The notes below the pieces were generated by a model that was not told where the DNA came from, did not search any database, and saw only the letters and a program-made list of their open reading frames with translations. Source: Dehalococcoidia bacterium (GTDB lineage Bacteria > Chloroflexota > Dehalococcoidia > GIF9 > JAUXIO01). Taken from it: DNA of 53,489 nucleotides. This document shows positions 1 through 8,868 of the stretch, one piece after another. The position numbers were made by a program, and so were the translations under genes. The first letter of the stretch is position 1. Each line of letters begins with the position of its first letter. The DNA lies in NCBI GenBank assembly GCA_030620975.1, contig JAUXIO010000003.1, forward strand, positions 1-53,489. The letters run 5' to 3'.

Positions 1-1871
1 ACTCCAGATTTGTCATTTACGACGAAGAAGACCAGCTCAATGTGATAAAGCAAAGCATCCAAGAAGTAGGCCTCGACCCCAAACAGCACGCCCCAAAGTC
101 GGTGCAATCAGCCGTCAAAGCTGCTAAAAGCCGACTGCTTACTCCCAGAGATTACGCCGAACGAACTTACAGTTACTTTGATGAAGTAGTCCAGCGAGTT
201 TATGAACGCTATCAACAGCTACTTGGCCAAAGTCAGGCGGTGGACTTTGACGATTTGCTGATGAAAACGGCCCAGTTGTTCAGCGATCTCCCCGAAGTTC
301 TGGATAGATATCAGTCGCGCTACCTGCATATTCTGGTTGACGAATTTCAAGACACCAACCTCACCCAGTATAAGCTGATAAAGCAGCTGGGCGAAAAATA
401 TCACAATATCTGCGTGGTTGGCGACCCCGACCAGTCCATTTATTCCTGGAGATTTGCCGACTTGCGCAATATCCTGAGCTTTGAGAAGGATTACCCCGAG
501 GCCAAAGTGGTCTTCCTTGAGCAAAACTACCGCTCTACCAAAACTATCCTGGAGGCGGCTTCGGGCATCATCTCATCCAATATACAACGCAAGCCAAAAA
601 CCCTGTGGACAGAGAATGAGGTTGGAGTTCCCATAGCCATCATCGAGGCTTACAGCGAAGGTGAAGAGGCTCAATTCGTAATCAACGAAGTAGAAAAGCT
701 AATTAGCGAAAAGCTAGCCTCGGCCAGCGACTGTGCCGTGATGTATCGGGTTAACGCCCAATCACGGGCGCTGGAAGAGGCCTTTATGCGTTATGGGATC
801 CCCTATAAGCTTGTTGGCGGCGTCCGCTTTTATCAGAGGCGAGAAATTAAAGACATCATCGCCTATCTCAGGCTCATCCATAACCCTTACGATAATGTTA
901 GCTTAAATCGGATAATGAATGTTCCACCGCGAGGCATCGGTCAGCGCACAGCTGGCGAGCTATCAGCCCAGGCAAAAACTCAAGATGTGCCTTTATATGC
1001 CGCCCTACAAATGCTGAAGCAAAAAGAAGCGCCCACTTTCAGCAAACGCATTGAGCAAGCTTTAGGCAACTTTACCGCCCTCATTGATGAGCTCATTGCC
1101 AAAAGTCAAGGGTTAAACTTCAGCGGTTTGCTGGACGAGGTATTACAGACTACTGGATATAAGGAATACATCTCAGAGCGGGAAGACGGCGAAGAGCGCT
1201 GGGAAAATATCATGGAACTGCGCGCCGCAGCCAAGGAATATGATGAGCTTGACCCCCAAGAGGCTTTAACCGCATTTTTGGAGAAAGTCAGCCTGGTGTC
1301 AGATATAGACGAGCTGGATGAAAAAGCTGATGCAGTGACGCTGATCACTCTACATCAGGCAAAAGGCTTGGAATTCTCCGTAGTCTTTATCGCGGGCATG
1401 GAGGAAGGCATCTTACCCCACAGAAAATCGTTTGATAAGCTGGGTGAGATGGAAGAGGAGCGCCGCCTGTGCTACGTGGGAGTAACTCGAGCCCAAAGGC
1501 GCGTCTATCTACTTCGTGCCTACCGCCGCAACTTATTTGGCGGCTCGCTGAACCCACCCTCGCGCTTCCTCAAAGACATCCCATCCGAGCTGGTGGTCAA
1601 CAAAGGTCTGTGGGAGGAAGGCAAACTAGCTCCGAAGGTCAATTTACATATCCAGCCTTCACCCCACCCCCACGATACCTTAAGCCTAAAGGCAGGCGAC
1701 CACATTCGACACGCCAACTTTGGCCCGGGCATAGTAATAAATTGCCTCCCCACCAAAGATGACCAGGTGGTGACCGTGGCCTTCGACGAGATGGGAATTA
1801 AGAAACTGCTCTTAAGCCTGGCGCCCCTGGAGAAAATAGAAAAGGCTCCAAGTTCTCTAGGAAATTATTGA
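1..1871 (+). CDS. pcrA: PcrA/UvrD-type superfamily 1A DNA helicase, 5' end cut by window
   Basis: ATP-dependent 3'-5' DNA helicase of repair and replication restart. The frame is open from base 3, upstream of the ATG in the ORF track, and the first residues (FVIYDEEDQ) fit the interior of domain 1A, so the gene begins outside the window and Walker A (motif I) is missing here. Visible motifs in order: DEFQDTN (motif II), GDPDQSIYSWR (III), LEQNYRST (IV), TLHQAKGLEF (V) and YVGVTRAQ (VI). The C-terminus carries a short Tudor-like tail (HANFGPGIV) as in PcrA. It ends 33 nt before mutL on the same strand. PcrA and UvrD cannot be separated from the sequence alone; helicase identity is certain. Confidence 0.95.
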   Translation, partial: SRFVIYDEEDQLNVIKQSIQEVGLDPKQHAPKSVQSAVKAAKSRLLTPRDYAERTYSYFDEVVQRVYERYQQLLGQSQAVDFDDLLMKTAQLFSDLPEVLDRYQSRYLHILVDEFQDTNLTQYKLIKQLGEKYHNICVVGDPDQSIYSWRFADLRNILSFEKDYPEAKVVFLEQNYRSTKTILEAASGIISSNIQRKPKTLWTENEVGVPIAIIEAYSEGEEAQFVINEVEKLISEKLASASDCAVMYRVNAQSRALEEAFMRYGIPYKLVGGVRFYQRREIKDIIAYLRLIHNPYDNVSLNRIMNVPPRGIGQRTAGELSAQAKTQDVPLYAALQMLKQKEAPTFSKRIEQALGNFTALIDELIAKSQGLNFSGLLDEVLQTTGYKEYISEREDGEERWENIMELRAAAKEYDELDPQEALTAFLEKVSLVSDIDELDEKADAVTLITLHQAKGLEFSVVFIAGMEEGILPHRKSFDKLGEMEEERRLCYVGVTRAQRRVYLLRAYRRNLFGGSLNPPSRFLKDIPSELVVNKGLWEEGKLAPKVNLHIQPSPHPHDTLSLKAGDHIRHANFGPGIVINCLPTKDDQVVTVAFDEMGIKKLLLSLAPLEKIEKAPSSLGNY

Positions 1872-1896
1872 TATTTTACACTAAACCGTGTAAACT
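1868..1896 (+). promoter_or_regulatory. mutL promoter with embedded inverted repeat
   Basis: TTGATA (1868-1873), 17-nt spacer, TAAACT (1891-1896). A perfect 7-bp inverted repeat, TTTACAC-N6-GTGTAAA (1875-1894), covers the spacer and the start of the -10 box. The -10 box ends 8 nt before the mutL ATG and no Shine-Dalgarno sequence is visible, so the transcript would be leaderless. The repeat could be an operator; it has no T-run and is a poor terminator for the helicase gene. Confidence 0.5.
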
Positions 1897-1904
1897 AAGC
1901 CGGT

Positions 1905-3560
1905 ATGCCCATTAAAGTTTTAGCTCCGGAGATAGCTGGCAAGATCGCCGCCGGCGAGGTGGTGGAGGGGCCGGCTTCGGTGGTGAAGGAGCTGGTAGAG
2001 AACTCGCTGGATGCCGGTGCCAGTCAAGTCAGGATTGAAGCTCAAGGTGGCGGCGTAAGCTCAATTAGGGTAACCGATAACGGGTGTAGTATCCCTTTAG
2101 CAGAAGTTGAGCTCGCCTTCCAACGCCACGCCACCAGTAAAATTGATGAGCTGGCCGACTTAGAGAATATCTCCAGCCTCGGTTTTCGCGGCGAGGCTTT
2201 GCCCAGCATCGCCGCCATGGCCAAGGTGGAAATGCTAACCAAGGCGGCATCAGATGCCGTGGGAAGCTACCTACACCTCAGAGATGGCGCCGTAGTGGAT
2301 AGGGGAAATAGAGCCAGAGTCCAAGGCACCACCATTACCATACACCGACTTTTCCGCCACTTCCCAGCTAGGTTCAAGTTCCTCAAATCGGCAACTACGG
2401 AAAATAGCCACATCGCCCACGTGGTAAGCCGATATGCCCTTGCCTTCCCCGAGGTAAGATTCAGTCTATCTTTAAACGGACGACTGGCATTGCATACCCA
2501 GGGTAATGGCAATTTGCAAGATGTGGTCGCCGAAATCTACGGCTGGGAAATAGCTCAAAATATGCTCAGGATAGCCGGCCTTGACAGCTTCCCCAAAGTT
2601 AGTGGCTTGATAAGCCCGCCATCTTCAAGTCGCTCCAGCCGCTCCTATATTAGCTTCTTTGTCAATCGACGCTGGGTACAAAGTCGCCTGCTAGCCCGAG
2701 CCGTGGAACAAGCTTACCAAGGCCGCCTCATGAGCGATAGGCATCCCATGGCAGTCATTAATATATCGCTGCCACATCAGGAAATTGATGTCAATGTGCA
2801 TCCAACCAAAACTGAAGTGAGATTCCGCGGGGAGCAAGCCATTTTCACTGCCGTGGAGAGAGCGGTAAAAGCGGCGTTGGCCAAAGCGCCCCTACCCAAA
2901 GTTAAAACCATGCTTTCTTACCCCTCGCCAGCTCAAAGTGAAGGGTTATGGACGATGAGAAACGGTGAGCCGACGGCAGCTGATTCCTTACCCATCCTGC
3001 GGGTGATGGGACAGCTGACCAACAGCTATATCATCGCCGAGGGTCCCGAGGGACTTTACCTCATTGATCAGCACGCCGCTCACGAGCGCGTCCTCTACGA
3101 AAAGCTGTTAACCCAGCAGTCGACACGGAAAGTAGAAATCCAAGGCCTACTGGAACCAGTGACCATAGAACTCGGTCCCAAACAAGAGGAGGTTTTAAAA
3201 GCTAGAAGCGAGGCCCTCACCGAGTTCGGCTTCAACATTGAGCCATTCGGTAGCAAGAGTTGCCTAATACGGGCTGCGCCCGCAGTAACGAGCGGAACAA
3301 ACTTGAGGGAAATGATAAGGGCGCTGCTGGATGACCTCGCCGCTGATGAGGCGCCGCTCAAGTGGCAAGAAAAAGTGGCTCAATCCCTAGCCTGCCACAG
3401 CGCCATCAAGGCGGGACAGGCATTAAGCAATGAGGAAATGAGAGAGCTGGTGAAACAACTTGAGCAGACGGCTCTGCCCGGCACCTGCCCCCATGGCAGA
3501 CCGACTATGATTCATCTAAGCTCCCACCAACTGGAAAGGGAATTTGGCAGGCTGGGGTAG
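1905..3560 (+). CDS. mutL: DNA mismatch repair protein MutL
   Basis: Mismatch-repair matchmaker with GHKL ATPase. The N-terminal half shows AAGEVVEGPASVVKELVENS (motif I), the ATP-binding DNG, and GFRGEAL. The C-terminal domain holds DQHAAHERVLYE, the metal-binding DQHA(x)2E(x)4E endonuclease motif found in MutL of species without MutH, so this protein is expected to nick DNA itself. At 551 residues it is somewhat shorter than many MutLs, mainly in the linker. The start is the only sensible one (MPIKVLAPEIAGKIAAGEV) and has no ribosome binding site, in keeping with the promoter just upstream. It ends 2 nt from the convergent enolase fusion gene. No mutS is present in the window. Confidence 0.96.
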   Translation: MPIKVLAPEIAGKIAAGEVVEGPASVVKELVENSLDAGASQVRIEAQGGGVSSIRVTDNGCSIPLAEVELAFQRHATSKIDELADLENISSLGFRGEALPSIAAMAKVEMLTKAASDAVGSYLHLRDGAVVDRGNRARVQGTTITIHRLFRHFPARFKFLKSATTENSHIAHVVSRYALAFPEVRFSLSLNGRLALHTQGNGNLQDVVAEIYGWEIAQNMLRIAGLDSFPKVSGLISPPSSSRSSRSYISFFVNRRWVQSRLLARAVEQAYQGRLMSDRHPMAVINISLPHQEIDVNVHPTKTEVRFRGEQAIFTAVERAVKAALAKAPLPKVKTMLSYPSPAQSEGLWTMRNGEPTAADSLPILRVMGQLTNSYIIAEGPEGLYLIDQHAAHERVLYEKLLTQQSTRKVEIQGLLEPVTIELGPKQEEVLKARSEALTEFGFNIEPFGSKSCLIRAAPAVTSGTNLREMIRALLDDLAADEAPLKWQEKVAQSLACHSAIKAGQALSNEEMRELVKQLEQTALPGTCPHGRPTMIHLSSHQLEREFGRLG

Positions 3561-3562
3561 CT

Positions 3563-6109
3563 CTAGGGCAAGCTTGAATCACCCTTATAAATTCCAGTCT
3601 GTTCTCGCAGACATTCATAGAGGGCTTTCCCCTGTTCTTCTAAAATACCGTTTACCTGCCTTAATGCCCTCATATAATCAGAGAATTCCCTCCCCTCTAT
3701 GGCAACATTATAATCTTGAGCTAACCCTCCTACGATGGAGATCATTTCTTCCCTCAACAGTTCATAGAGTTCTTTTCCTTTAATATGGGAAAGTGCTCTG
3801 GCCAAAGCCAAAGATACAGACAAAATGGCATTCATTCCCAGAGTTCCTTTTCTCTGCATTACCAGGACCTGAGCCTCCTCTTTTGCTTCGGGAGATAATT
3901 TTCCGTTTTGAACGGCAGCTTCCCTCTCTAGATCAAGAAGAGTCTTATCTATATCTTTCAACGATAAACTAGCCAGATCTTTCCCCTCAAACTTGGGCGC
4001 AATTATTTTCACAACGTTCTCTGCGGCATTTAAGCAGCCTTTCCCTTCGTATCTCTCGGATTTGATAAAAAGTTGGATTAATTTCTCATCCCCAGTTTCC
4101 CTTACTTGGGATTCACTTACTCCTTTCTTGAACTCATAAGTGGCTTCCTCCACCTTTTGGAACAAATCCGAATGTCTATCTGCAACCTCTTTATATTCTG
4201 CGTATTCAATTAGAGAATCTATCAGGTGTATGGCTTCCCCAGCTCCGGCAGAAGTTCCTAAAGGAGTAGCTCCCCTCTTTTCCAAAATCAACTGCGTTTC
4301 GGGCGAATATACTTGCACCTCTACACCCACGGTAGGTATGCCAGCATTGGTAGGTTCTTCACAAGAAGTAAAATTCCTTATGATGGCCTTTGCTCCTTCC
4401 TTAAGCGAAGTAAGGGCAATGCCTCTTTCCAATTTGTTCATTAAATCGAGAACTTTCTGATATTTAACTAACCTTTCCGTGTTTGCTCCTCCACCCGCTT
4501 TCAAGCCCAAGGCATTGACCGCCAAAGCGATTTGAGCTTCCATATCGTCATTGGGTGATTTGGAGCGGTGAGAGACCACCAATTCCAAATTCTTGCCTAG
4601 AGCCACCAGCACGGCCAGGATCGTCTCATATAAAGTTCCTATTTGATTGGCTTTAATTAAAGCGGTGTTGATTAGGTGTCGGGAGGCAGACATCTCAATC
4701 GTCTTATCATTGGTAGTTACCAAGTCGTCACCAATCACGAGAATTCTATCTCCCAATTCTTCTAAGAGCATCTGCCAGCCCTGGTAGTCGTCCTCAGCAA
4801 AGCCGTCCTCGATAGAGATTATGGGTATCTCATACTCTTGAATGGCTTTCCTATATATTTCCAAAACCTCGTCCCTGCTGAGGATAACCCTGGCCTTATC
4901 TCTCCAGAACAAATATGTACCCACGCTGTCGGGCATGTTGTACTCTTCTCGATAAGCATTCTGTAATTCACTCATCGCGGGATCCAAGGCAATAGCTATA
5001 TCTACTCCCGGTTTATAGCCACATTCCTCTATAGACTGCTTCATCATCGTCCATAATCTTAGTTCAGGTAAAGGATAATCTCCCTTTTCAATGTAAGGAG
5101 CAAGACCTCCTTCCAAGCCTATTCCCATTACGCGGCAACCCTCTCCCTTCTCAATAATCTCCTTTAGACGATTCTGGAGCTTAACCGTCATCTCCTGAGC
5201 CTCTTCGTAATTTGGAGCTCCCAAAATTACGAACATTCCCTCCTGCATGCTTATGTTCGATTCGGGATATTCCTTCTCAGTATGTCTTCCCCCCATGCCG
5301 CAGTTCCTGAATTGCCAAGGGGCTTCCACTCTCCCCAAAGAAGGATGGACTGCTTTCTGAATTCTTTCCTCAAGCATCCGCTGCTTTACGCCCTGGGAGG
5401 CCTGGTACCAATCAGATACCTTTTCTACCATTTCGGCTTTATATTTTGCCTTTTCCTCCCTCTCTCTAAATTTCCTATATTTCCCGGGGTCGGCGATGAA
5501 AAAGTCTAGTAGAGTGACTAGTCCTATTCCTAAACATAATCTCCCTATGTACAGACTTGGTATATAGTTAAAGTGCAAACCGAAGTAGAGGAGCATTATG
5601 GCCAAGGGCAAGGCAAACAAACAAGCATCCCTGCTAGCCTTTGGTCCATTGGCAGCTACTGCCAGATTGTAAGGAGCATCAGGATAGTAATTTAGGCCTT
5701 CCCTCTTTATTCCCAAGGCCTTACCATAAGGAATGAGGATAAACATCTTAGCGTAGTAAAAAATCCTCTTCACAAGGCTCTGATTAAATTTTTGGTTGAA
5801 TCCCTCTTGAGCGCTTCGATTCAAAGCATTGATCCTGCCTGCCTCTAGGAAGTGTCCCATTTCATGGATGGCAATCCCAGCATGGAAGCTTATATACATA
5901 AATAAGGCGGAGATAAAGGTCTCAGGACTTACGAAGATGAATTTTAAGACCTCCGTCTTAAAGACATGGGCTAAGGGCAAAGATAAAACTGAGGAGATGA
6001 AAGCAACATGGAAGGAGACCAAAATATGGTTGGCTAGTACCCAACCTTTTTCTAGGCGAGCGCCATCTTTATATCCTGCTTCCAATTTCTTGTAATTGGG
6101 GGGCTTCAT
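3563..6109 (-). CDS. Membrane HExxH domain fused to a circularly permuted enolase
   Basis: Single 848-codon frame. Residues about 24-206 contain roughly five hydrophobic segments, with HEMGH at 82-86 at the end of the second, resembling a membrane metallopeptidase of site-2-protease (M50) type; D202 in LLDFF is a possible third metal ligand. A charged linker (208-260) follows. Residues about 262-560 match the enolase C-terminal barrel: GGRH, MQE (E290), GLEGG (E333), ALDPAMSE (D376), SIEDGFAEDD (E434), IGDDL (D461), ALIKANQIGT (K486), SHRS (514-517), K537. Residues about 585-785 then match the enolase N-terminal domain: IPTVGVEVQV, GTSAGAGEA, YEGKGCLNAAENV, LGMNAILSVSLA. The domain order is therefore the reverse of normal enolase, broken at the natural domain boundary, with catalytic residues retained. 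Enolase would convert 2-phosphoglycerate to phosphoenolpyruvate; whether this form does so is unknown. Sampled lines have lower GC (about 42-48%) than mutL or the nuoF-like gene, a weak hint of transfer. Confidence 0.85.
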   Translation of the reverse strand: MKPPNYKKLEAGYKDGARLEKGWVLANHILVSFHVAFISSVLSLPLAHVFKTEVLKFIFVSPETFISALFMYISFHAGIAIHEMGHFLEAGRINALNRSAQEGFNQKFNQSLVKRIFYYAKMFILIPYGKALGIKREGLNYYPDAPYNLAVAANGPKASRDACLFALPLAIMLLYFGLHFNYIPSLYIGRLCLGIGLVTLLDFFIADPGKYRKFREREEKAKYKAEMVEKVSDWYQASQGVKQRMLEERIQKAVHPSLGRVEAPWQFRNCGMGGRHTEKEYPESNISMQEGMFVILGAPNYEEAQEMTVKLQNRLKEIIEKGEGCRVMGIGLEGGLAPYIEKGDYPLPELRLWTMMKQSIEECGYKPGVDIAIALDPAMSELQNAYREEYNMPDSVGTYLFWRDKARVILSRDEVLEIYRKAIQEYEIPIISIEDGFAEDDYQGWQMLLEELGDRILVIGDDLVTTNDKTIEMSASRHLINTALIKANQIGTLYETILAVLVALGKNLELVVSHRSKSPNDDMEAQIALAVNALGLKAGGGANTERLVKYQKVLDLMNKLERGIALTSLKEGAKAIIRNFTSCEEPTNAGIPTVGVEVQVYSPETQLILEKRGATPLGTSAGAGEAIHLIDSLIEYAEYKEVADRHSDLFQKVEEATYEFKKGVSESQVRETGDEKLIQLFIKSERYEGKGCLNAAENVVKIIAPKFEGKDLASLSLKDIDKTLLDLEREAAVQNGKLSPEAKEEAQVLVMQRKGTLGMNAILSVSLALARALSHIKGKELYELLREEMISIVGGLAQDYNVAIEGREFSDYMRALRQVNGILEEQGKALYECLREQTGIYKGDSSLP

Positions 6110-6130
6110 TACGACCAGCTAACTATAGGC

Positions 6131-6160
6131 ATTCTAACACGACCCTAACTTCTGGGACAA
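6131..6160 (-). promoter_or_regulatory. Promoter of the enolase fusion gene
   Basis: Read on the minus strand: TTGTCC (6160-6155), 18-nt spacer, TAGAAT (6136-6131). The predicted transcription start is about 15 nt before the ATG at 6109. It lies in the 76-nt gap after cooC, so the fusion gene can be transcribed apart from the acs run. No terminator hairpin is evident in the gap. Confidence 0.4.
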
Positions 6161-6185
6161 GCTGCTGCAAGGTGAGTCAGTTACT

Positions 6186-6941
6186 TCAAAGCTTCAGCTT
6201 GTCAGCTATTTCCCTTACCCCCAGTTGAAGAGGGGAATCTGGAGGTAACTGGATTAGAGGAATCCCCTTCACTTCCAAGTCAGCAAGGTTTGGATCCTCG
6301 AGAATGGTGGCGATGAGATGAAGCCCAAGACCATCAGCAGCCTCCTTTATTTCCCGAGGAGGCCCGCCTTTAACTCGGTTAATCATTAAATAAACCCCCC
6401 CAACCTTAGTTCTCAACTCTTGAATAAGTTCTTTCATGGCTGCAGCAGCAGTAATACCCCGCACCGTGGGGTCAGAAATGGTGAGCAAGACATCTATGTC
6501 TCCCGCCGTCTGCCGACTGATATGCTCCATGCCAGCTTCGCAATCAATGACCACATAGTCATAATTCCGAGTGAGGCGACCTATAGAAAGACGAAGCATG
6601 TGATTGGCAGCACAGTAACAGCCCGGTCCCTCAGGGCGCCCCATTGTTAACAGGTCGACCTTATCCGATTCAACCAGGGTTGCTCTTATTCTTCCCTGCA
6701 GAATGTCTTGCATAGGCACCCCGGTAGGAAGGCTCTGCTTTTGAATATCTTTGACCATCTCCTCACGCACTCCACCCACGGTGCCTTCAAGTGGCAGACC
6801 CAAAGCCAGATTAAGATTGGCACTAGGGTCGGCATCAACGGCTAGAACTATGCCCTTCTGCGAAAGCAAGTCTATAAGCAAGGCGGCAATTATGGTCTTC
6901 CCAACACCACCTTTCCCAGCAATAGCAATCGCGGTCGTCAT
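6186..6941 (-). CDS. cooC: CooC/AcsF-type nickel insertion ATPase
   Basis: P-loop ATPase of the MinD/CooC family that matures nickel sites of CO dehydrogenase or acetyl-CoA synthase. The deviant Walker A GKGGVGKT is at residues 9-16, Walker B-like VVIDCEAG follows, and a CxC pair (C108, C110 in GCYCAANH) matches the dimer-interface nickel site of CooC. At 251 residues it has the family's normal length. It is the last gene of the acs run, 8 nt after the nuoF-like gene. With no complete CODH in the window, its client is more likely the nickel A-cluster of AcsB (the AcsF role); that choice is inference. Confidence 0.92.
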   Translation of the reverse strand: MTTAIAIAGKGGVGKTIIAALLIDLLSQKGIVLAVDADPSANLNLALGLPLEGTVGGVREEMVKDIQKQSLPTGVPMQDILQGRIRATLVESDKVDLLTMGRPEGPGCYCAANHMLRLSIGRLTRNYDYVVIDCEAGMEHISRQTAGDIDVLLTISDPTVRGITAAAAMKELIQELRTKVGGVYLMINRVKGGPPREIKEAADGLGLHLIATILEDPNLADLEVKGIPLIQLPPDSPLQLGVREIADKLKL

Positions 6942-6949
6942 TTAGGCGC

Positions 6950-8863
6950 TTAGCCTCCAGCTTCCTTAGGGCTACTTGCCTCCGATGGAGGCAGTAAACT
7001 TATCGGCGATAGCTTTATGACGGCACTGTACTCAGAGGGACACATCTCAAGGCAGGTGCCACACTTAGTGCATTTGCTCTGGTCGATGACTTTTATCCCC
7101 TTTTCATTACTGGTGATGGCTTTAGGTGAGCAGGCCAAAATGCAATGCTCGCAGGCCCTGTCACACTTCTCGGGAAGAATATAATAAGCAGTAAGCTCCT
7201 TACACACCAAAGCGGGACAGCGCTTCTCGCGAATATGGGCCTCATACTCATCGCGAAAATAGCGAATGGTAGTTAGAACTGGATTGGGCGCAGTTTTACC
7301 CAAGTTACACAGCGAGCCCATCTTAATGTCCTCGGCCAACTCAAAGAGCAAATCGATGTCTTCAATTCTGCCCTTGCCGGCGGCAATGCCTTCCAAAATA
7401 TCCAGCATCTGCTTTGTGCCCAAACGACACAAAGTGCACTTACCACAAGACTCTTTCTGAATGAAGTCGAGGAAAAAGCGGGCGGTATCCACCATACAGT
7501 TGTCCTCATCCATAACAATCATGCCCCCCGAACCCATCATTACCCCCACCTCAATCAGCGAGTCAAAATCGACTGGGGTATCCAGCAAACTCTCAGGCAG
7601 ACAACCGCCCGATGGTCCACCAATTTGCACCGCTTTCAAAGCCTTACCCTCAGGTACGCCGCCACCGATATCAAAAATGAGCTCACGCAAAGTTGTACCC
7701 ATGGGCACTTCGGCCAAGCCGGTATTAACCAGCTTGCCAGCCAAAGCAAACACTGCCGTGCCTTTACTTCTCTCCGTGCCCATAGCAGAAAACCAATCTG
7801 CGCCGCAATTAATTATTAGCGGGATGTAAGCAAGGGTCTTCACATTATTTATCACGGTGGGCTTATCCCACAGTCCAGCCTCCGCGGGATAAGGCGGTCT
7901 CGGTCTGGGAACGCTCCGCTTGCCCTCAATAGCCTGCATTAACGCCGTCTCCTCACCAGAGACGAAGGCGCCAGCACCCAGTGCCAACCTTATATGGAAA
8001 TTGAAACCGCTGCCCAAGATATTATCCCCCAAAAAGCCCAGCTCTTCCGCTTGCTTTAAGGCAATTCCCAAACGCTCAATAGCTAAGGGATACTCGGCGC
8101 GGATATAAATATAGCCCTGAGAGGCACCCAGCGCATAACCGCCGATGAGCATACCCTCAAGAACCTCATGCGGGTCACTCTCCAAAATTACCCGGTCCAT
8201 AAAAGCACCAGGGTCTCCCTCATCGGCATTGCAAATCACATATTTGGGCTCAACCAAGGCATTGCGGCAGACCTGCCACTTCTCCCCGGTGGGAAAGCCA
8301 GCACCACCCCGACCACGCAACCCCGACCTTTTTACCTCCTCAATTACCTCTCCTTGGGGCATTCTCAAGGCTTTAACCAAACCCGCATAGCCGCCGCTGG
8401 CAATATAATGGTTTATATCCTCTGGGTTAACATAGCCGCAATGGCGCAAGAGCAGGCGTCTTTCGCGCTCAAACCTGAGTAACTCTGGAATATAAACGGC
8501 TTCGCCATCACCGCCTTCGACAGCCCCCAAAGCCAATTCCAGACAGGGGTCATCACCCAGAATATAACCTTCAACCAAGCGAGAAACAACTTCGGGGGTA
8601 ACCTTACCATAGCAAACGCGGAAGGAATCCGGCTTAATTATTACTACCAGGGGCTCGGCATAGCAAAGTCCCATGCAGCCAACTTGGGTGATATTAGCCT
8701 CGGCATTTTGCCGCCGAAGTTCCTCTCTGAAGGCTTCAACTACAGCTAACGCTCCGGCAGCTCTGCCACAGGTGGCGGTGCCGATAAGAATATTGGGCAC
8801 TTCGCCATGGTAAAGGGACTTCCATTGTGATACCGCTCGACTTTTAATTTGCTCAAAGGTCAC
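6950..8863 (-). CDS. NuoF/HydB-type NADH-binding flavoprotein with C-terminal 2[4Fe-4S] ferredoxin
   Basis: Diaphorase subunit expected to move electrons between NADH and iron-sulfur partners. Order: thioredoxin-like [2Fe-2S] domain (1-100), the NADH/FMN domain with GLRGRGGAGFPTG and NADEGDPGAFMDR, SGEETALMQAIEG, the N3-type cluster ESCGKCTLCRLG plus SLCNLGK, then two ferredoxin motifs (CDRACEHCILAC and CTKCGTCLEMC). The N-terminal domain shows only C32, C63 and C67, whereas HydB-type proteins can have four cysteines, so that cluster may be altered. GTG start. The nuoE-like gene lies directly upstream, and no NuoG or hydrogenase gene is adjacent. Its position between acsC and cooC suggests service to acetyl-CoA or C1 metabolism, which is inference. 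Confidence 0.9.
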   Translation of the reverse strand: MTFEQIKSRAVSQWKSLYHGEVPNILIGTATCGRAAGALAVVEAFREELRRQNAEANITQVGCMGLCYAEPLVVIIKPDSFRVCYGKVTPEVVSRLVEGYILGDDPCLELALGAVEGGDGEAVYIPELLRFERERRLLLRHCGYVNPEDINHYIASGGYAGLVKALRMPQGEVIEEVKRSGLRGRGGAGFPTGEKWQVCRNALVEPKYVICNADEGDPGAFMDRVILESDPHEVLEGMLIGGYALGASQGYIYIRAEYPLAIERLGIALKQAEELGFLGDNILGSGFNFHIRLALGAGAFVSGEETALMQAIEGKRSVPRPRPPYPAEAGLWDKPTVINNVKTLAYIPLIINCGADWFSAMGTERSKGTAVFALAGKLVNTGLAEVPMGTTLRELIFDIGGGVPEGKALKAVQIGGPSGGCLPESLLDTPVDFDSLIEVGVMMGSGGMIVMDEDNCMVDTARFFLDFIQKESCGKCTLCRLGTKQMLDILEGIAAGKGRIEDIDLLFELAEDIKMGSLCNLGKTAPNPVLTTIRYFRDEYEAHIREKRCPALVCKELTAYYILPEKCDRACEHCILACSPKAITSNEKGIKVIDQSKCTKCGTCLEMCPSEYSAVIKLSPISLLPPSEASSPKEAGG

Positions 8864-8868
8864 TAAAG

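Noticed and set aside
1875-1894. The mutL palindrome as an intrinsic terminator
   Set aside because: The stem is AT-rich, only 7 bp, and is not followed by a T-run.
3563-6109. The reversed enolase domain order as an assembly error or two merged genes
   Set aside because: A single frame of 848 codons runs through all junctions, motif order is clean in each domain, and the break is at the domain boundary.
7461-7829. 122-codon plus-strand ORF inside the nuoF-like gene
   Set aside because: Shadow frame opposite a clear conserved coding region, with no family resemblance; the same holds for the other frames opposite real genes.
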